Source: JAZLIL01 sp045617405 (lineage in GTDB: Bacteria > Bacillota > Clostridia > Lachnospirales > Lachnospiraceae). From it: a stretch of 16,494 bases of DNA. Of this stretch, positions 14,594 through 16,494 are shown piece after piece (within the stretch, counting starts at the first letter, position 1; every line of letters begins with the position of its first letter). The stretch covers positions 1 through 16,494 of the forward strand of contig JAZLIL010000169.1 of assembly GCA_045617405.1 (NCBI GenBank). Direction: 5' to 3'. A model generated the notes under the pieces. The model saw only the letters and a list, made by a program, of their open reading frames with translations, was not told where the DNA came from and did not search any database. The position numbers and the translations under genes are program-made.

Positions 14594-15424
14594 TTACTGT
14601 AATCTTTCGATCAGTTCTCTAAGAACCGGCTCAAACTTTACGCCGTACTTGTGGGAATCATCACCCTGCGTGTTCTCGATGCAACGAACAACATAGTCGG
14701 CTGCAATTGCGGCAGCATCGACTGTACTCTTTCCCGACATCAGGGCGCCGACAAATGCCGATGCGTAGACATCACCCGTTCCGTGACATCCTTCAGCGAT
14801 TTTCTTATGCTCATAGTAATCATACTTTCCGTTTTCAAAGACTACAACGCCTGTTGTTCCCGGTTTATATCCGACACCCGTCAGAACAACTGTCTTTGCG
14901 CCGGCTTTTGCCATCTTTGCAAGAAGCGCATCGATCCAGGCTCTGTCGTATTCCTCCTTGTACTCGGTGTCTGTGAGGAAACATGCTTCCGTGATGTTCG
15001 GGAGCAGAATGTCAGACGCAAAAGCCAGTGTTTTCATGGCTTCCACAAAATTTGCATCGAATGCGGGATAGAGCTTCCCACCGTCTGCCATCGCCGGATC
15101 GACAATATTAAGTGCCGAGGGCTCACCGAGAGTATCCATAATATTCTTAACATATTCTATCTGCTGCTCGCTTCCGAGGTATCCGGTGTAGATTGCTGCA
15201 AACCTGATTCCTTCCTTTTTCCAGTGTGCGGCGATTCCCGGAATGTCATCCGTCAGATCTCTGAAGGTAAATCCCGTAAATCCGCAGGTGTGTGTTGAAA
15301 GAACTGCCGAAGGCAGTATTGCCGTCTCAAGTCCGCAGGCTGAAAGAATCGGAAGTGCAACCGTAAGTGAGCACTGTCCGACACACGAAATGTCCTGAAT
15401 TGTCAATATTTTCCTGTATTCCAT
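14594..15424 (-). CDS. Pyridoxal/pyridoxine kinase (PdxK/PdxY type)
   Basis: Phosphorylates the hydroxymethyl group of pyridoxal, pyridoxine or pyridoxamine with ATP, a salvage route to pyridoxal phosphate. It has 276 residues, the usual length for this ribokinase-fold group. Visible features are ILTIQDISCVGQCSL at 6-20, THTCGFTGFTFRDLTDDI at 44-61, the IVDPAMADGGKLY region at 107-119, LPNITEA at 141-147, and the anion-hole motif HGTGD at 214-218 with D218 as the catalytic base. The open frame runs 49 codons further upstream, but that part is basic and low complexity. GGGAG nine bases before the ATG at 15424 supports this start; the in-frame ATG at 15433 abuts the same site and is too close. 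Stands alone on the minus strand. Specificity among B6 forms cannot be told. Confidence 0.93.
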   Translation of the reverse strand: MEYRKILTIQDISCVGQCSLTVALPILSACGLETAILPSAVLSTHTCGFTGFTFRDLTDDIPGIAAHWKKEGIRFAAIYTGYLGSEQQIEYVKNIMDTLGEPSALNIVDPAMADGGKLYPAFDANFVEAMKTLAFASDILLPNITEACFLTDTEYKEEYDRAWIDALLAKMAKAGAKTVVLTGVGYKPGTTGVVVFENGKYDYYEHKKIAEGCHGTGDVYASAFVGALMSGKSTVDAAAIAADYVVRCIENTQGDDSHKYGVKFEPVLRELIERLQ

Positions 15425-15453
15425 CGTTTTCATCTCCCTTTCTTCAACGAGTA

Positions 15454-15482
15454 ATAATAACCCCTTTTTTTTGCAATAGCAA
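15454..15482 (-). promoter_or_regulatory. Likely sigma-A promoter of the B6 kinase
   Basis: TTGCTA (15477-15482), 17 bases, TATTAT (15454-15459) on the minus strand. The spacer contains a long A run. The start would be about 23 bases before the gene. The stretch from 15483 to 15551 holds nothing I recognise. Confidence 0.5.
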
Positions 15483-15551
15483 GTTTTTTTCGTCCGGTTT
15501 TTTCTTCTCTTTGGGTCAATGCTATTCGCAATCCGCTTCGCTGCCTGCTCA

Positions 15552-15587
15552 TATAAAAAATATCCCGACATATTTGCCGGGATATTG
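15552..15587 (-). terminator. Terminator after the 207-residue gene
   Basis: Nine-pair stem on the minus strand, AATATCCCG (15578-15586) with CGGGATATT (15559-15567), ten-base loop, followed by TTTTTTATAT. It is about 75 bases after the stop of the gene at 15661 and shows that this gene is not cotranscribed with the B6 kinase. Confidence 0.85.
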
Positions 15588-15660
15588 CAGGAAGGTTCAG
15601 TATGTTAATAGTTCTTTGATACTTTCTTTTAAATACTAAACAGTACCGAAAGCGAATGAA

Positions 15661-16284
15661 CTACTTTTCTCCTTTGTCTATAAGTTTCTCCTTAAGACCT
15701 TCGATGTACTCGTCCATTTTTGACATTGTTGCGTCAAGCGTCTTCCTGGAAATCTCGGGAAGTGCCTCTCCCCATTCAGCCTGCGCTTCTTCGAAGCCCT
15801 TCTTTATTGCATCCTTCATCTTTTCTGCAAGCTCGGCATCATCACCTGCAAGTGCCTTTGCAAAATCAACGAGTCTGTCGGATGTCTTCTCAACACCCCA
15901 GTATCCATCATCAGCAATGTCCTTCTGTGCCTGAAGTCTTGTCTTCTCATCTACCTGAAGATTCTTGTAGAAGGCTGCAAGACCCTTCGCCTGCATTGAG
16001 GTCTTCCACTGCTTTGTAAACATTTTCTCAACAAGATTCTGGAGAGACTTTGTCTTCTCCTCTGCTTCGGCCTTCATCTTTGCTACCTTGTCGGGATCTG
16101 CGATATTAACGACACGCGCCCGGGCAGAAAGGTTTGTTTCTCTGCTCCTTGTGTAGATGGCTGCTGCATCTACCGATGTTTCGGGTATCTCAAACTCCTT
16201 GGGAGTTTCTGTCTTTTGTGTCTGTTCCGTGTCATTGACTACAAGACCGGGGTTTACACTCTCACCTATTTTTGCTGTATTCAT
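15661..16284 (-). CDS. Unrecognised 207-residue soluble protein, candidate motility-regulon member
   Basis: I cannot name its function. From the ATG at 16284 it has 207 residues, with no signal peptide, membrane helix or cysteine. Residues 1-60 look disordered and Thr/Glu-rich, with DAAAIYTRS at 39-47. Residues 64-100 form a charged helix. Residues 105-200 are a conserved-looking helical domain: QVDEKTRLQAQKDIADDGYW is at 110-129, then GVEKTSDRLVDFAKAL at 130-145, and GFEEAQAEWGEALPEIS at 163-179. I recall similar C-terminal domains in uncharacterised Firmicutes proteins and perhaps DUF5610, but cannot confirm this. The frame extends to 16329, but AAAGGAG five bases before the ATG at 16284 decides the start. 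Promoter and leader point to control with flagellar genes; that is inference. Confidence 0.85.
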   Translation of the reverse strand: MNTAKIGESVNPGLVVNDTEQTQKTETPKEFEIPETSVDAAAIYTRSRETNLSARARVVNIADPDKVAKMKAEAEEKTKSLQNLVEKMFTKQWKTSMQAKGLAAFYKNLQVDEKTRLQAQKDIADDGYWGVEKTSDRLVDFAKALAGDDAELAEKMKDAIKKGFEEAQAEWGEALPEISRKTLDATMSKMDEYIEGLKEKLIDKGEK

Positions 16285-16380
16285 TGCGACTCCTTTCTTC
16301 GGACTGCCTGTGAAAACAGGCTTCCCCAATACATGGCGGACATCCTTGTCTGCCGGGAAAAGCGGAACTCCATCCGCATC
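16285..16380 (-). promoter_or_regulatory. Structured leader with a CsrA-like hairpin
   Basis: The roughly 95-base leader of the 207-residue gene can fold into three short hairpins: GCGGA/TCCGC (16362-16377), GGCAGACA/TGTCCGCC (16335-16354, one mismatch) and GCCTG/CAGGC (around 16306-16321). The middle one has AGGA as its loop and reads ACAAGGATGT at 16340-16349. That matches the selected CsrA target RUACARGGAUGU at 11 of 12 positions when the two upstream bases are included. A second GGA lies in the first hairpin's loop, and the ribosome site AAAGGAG supplies another. Confidence 0.55.
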
Positions 16381-16385
16381 TGTTA

Positions 16386-16415
16386 ATTATATCGTCGTGT
16401 TTTATATATAGTTAA
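16386..16415 (-). promoter_or_regulatory. Promoter of the 207-residue gene, readable by sigma-A or sigma-D
   Basis: As sigma-A: TTAACT (16410-16415), 18 bases, perfect TATAAT (16386-16391). As sigma-D: TTAA (16412-16415), 15 bases, GACGATAT (16389-16396), one base off GCCGATAT. Both readings use the same stretch, so which factor is used cannot be decided from sequence. Confidence 0.6.
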
Positions 16416-16426
16416 CCCTTTTTTTG

Positions 16427-16457
16427 TAAAAAAAACAAGTCGCCCAAACGGACGACT
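16427..16457 (-). terminator. Terminator of a minus-strand unit beyond the right edge
   Basis: Eight-pair stem with one G-U on the minus strand, AGTCGTCC (16450-16457) with GGGCGACT (16438-16445), GTTT loop, then TG and a run of eight T. The unit it ends must come from beyond 16494. One minus-strand frame in the last 18 bases reads VELVF then stop (16477-16494) and could be the end of that gene, but this is far too short to call. Confidence 0.8.
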
Positions 16458-16494
16458 CAAATTCTCTCATTTTTTATTAGAACACAAGCTCTAC

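Noticed and set aside
15425..15571. N-terminal extension of the B6 kinase by 49 codons
   Set aside because: The extension is basic and low in complexity, and covers the likely promoter. The ribosome site and family length support the start at 15424.
16477..16494. C-terminal end of a gene entering from the right edge
   Set aside because: Only five codons and a stop in one frame; the terminator beside it suggests a gene nearby but these bases cannot identify it.

Overview
The window looks like chromosomal DNA of a motile anaerobic Clostridia member, most likely Lachnospiraceae (the Butyrivibrio/Roseburia type). Three things suggest this: the Firmicutes gene order gdpP-rplI-dnaB next to rpsF-ssb-rpsR, a clostridial 2[4Fe-4S] ferredoxin, and an ATP-type PEP carboxykinase of a divergent form. 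The exact genus cannot be read from the sequence. I see no tRNA, rRNA, CRISPR array, transposase or phage gene.

Layout, left to right. (1) 1-1003: the 5' half of metG (minus strand, cut by the window edge) with its own strong promoter. (2) 1169-2202: a small LemA-like membrane protein (minus) diverging from a ferredoxin gene (plus) with promoter and terminator. (3) 2293-6237: a minus-strand operon of gdpP (cyclic-di-AMP phosphodiesterase), rplI (L9) and dnaB (replicative helicase), with very tight junctions, a promoter before gdpP and a terminator after dnaB. (4) 6328-7569: a minus-strand operon of rpsF, ssb and rpsR with promoter and terminator. (5) 7587-12714: a flagellar operon on the minus strand. 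It holds a 965-residue protein with a putative FliK-like C-terminal region, then flagellin, then the flagellin chaperone fliS. It starts at a sigma-28 (sigma-D) type promoter and ends in a large structured inverted repeat. (6) 12711-14545: a divergently transcribed PEP carboxykinase with a near-consensus sigma-A promoter whose -35 lies on the same bases as the -35 region of the flagellar promoter, followed by a terminator. (7) 14594-15482: a pyridoxal/pyridoxine kinase (minus). (8) 15552-16415: an unrecognised 207-residue soluble protein (minus). Its leader carries a hairpin that matches the CsrA target consensus closely, and its promoter could be read by sigma-A or sigma-D, so I suspect it belongs to the motility regulon. 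(9) 16427-16457: the terminator of a minus-strand unit lying outside the window.

The housekeeping blocks (replication, ribosome, c-di-AMP turnover, aminoacylation) are conventional. The points most worth attention are the flagellar operon with an undescribed large protein placed ahead of flagellin, a flagellin containing five cysteines, the shared -35 of the flagellar and PEP carboxykinase promoters, the CsrA-like leader of the 207-residue gene, and the nested hairpins that separate fliS from the rpsF promoter.
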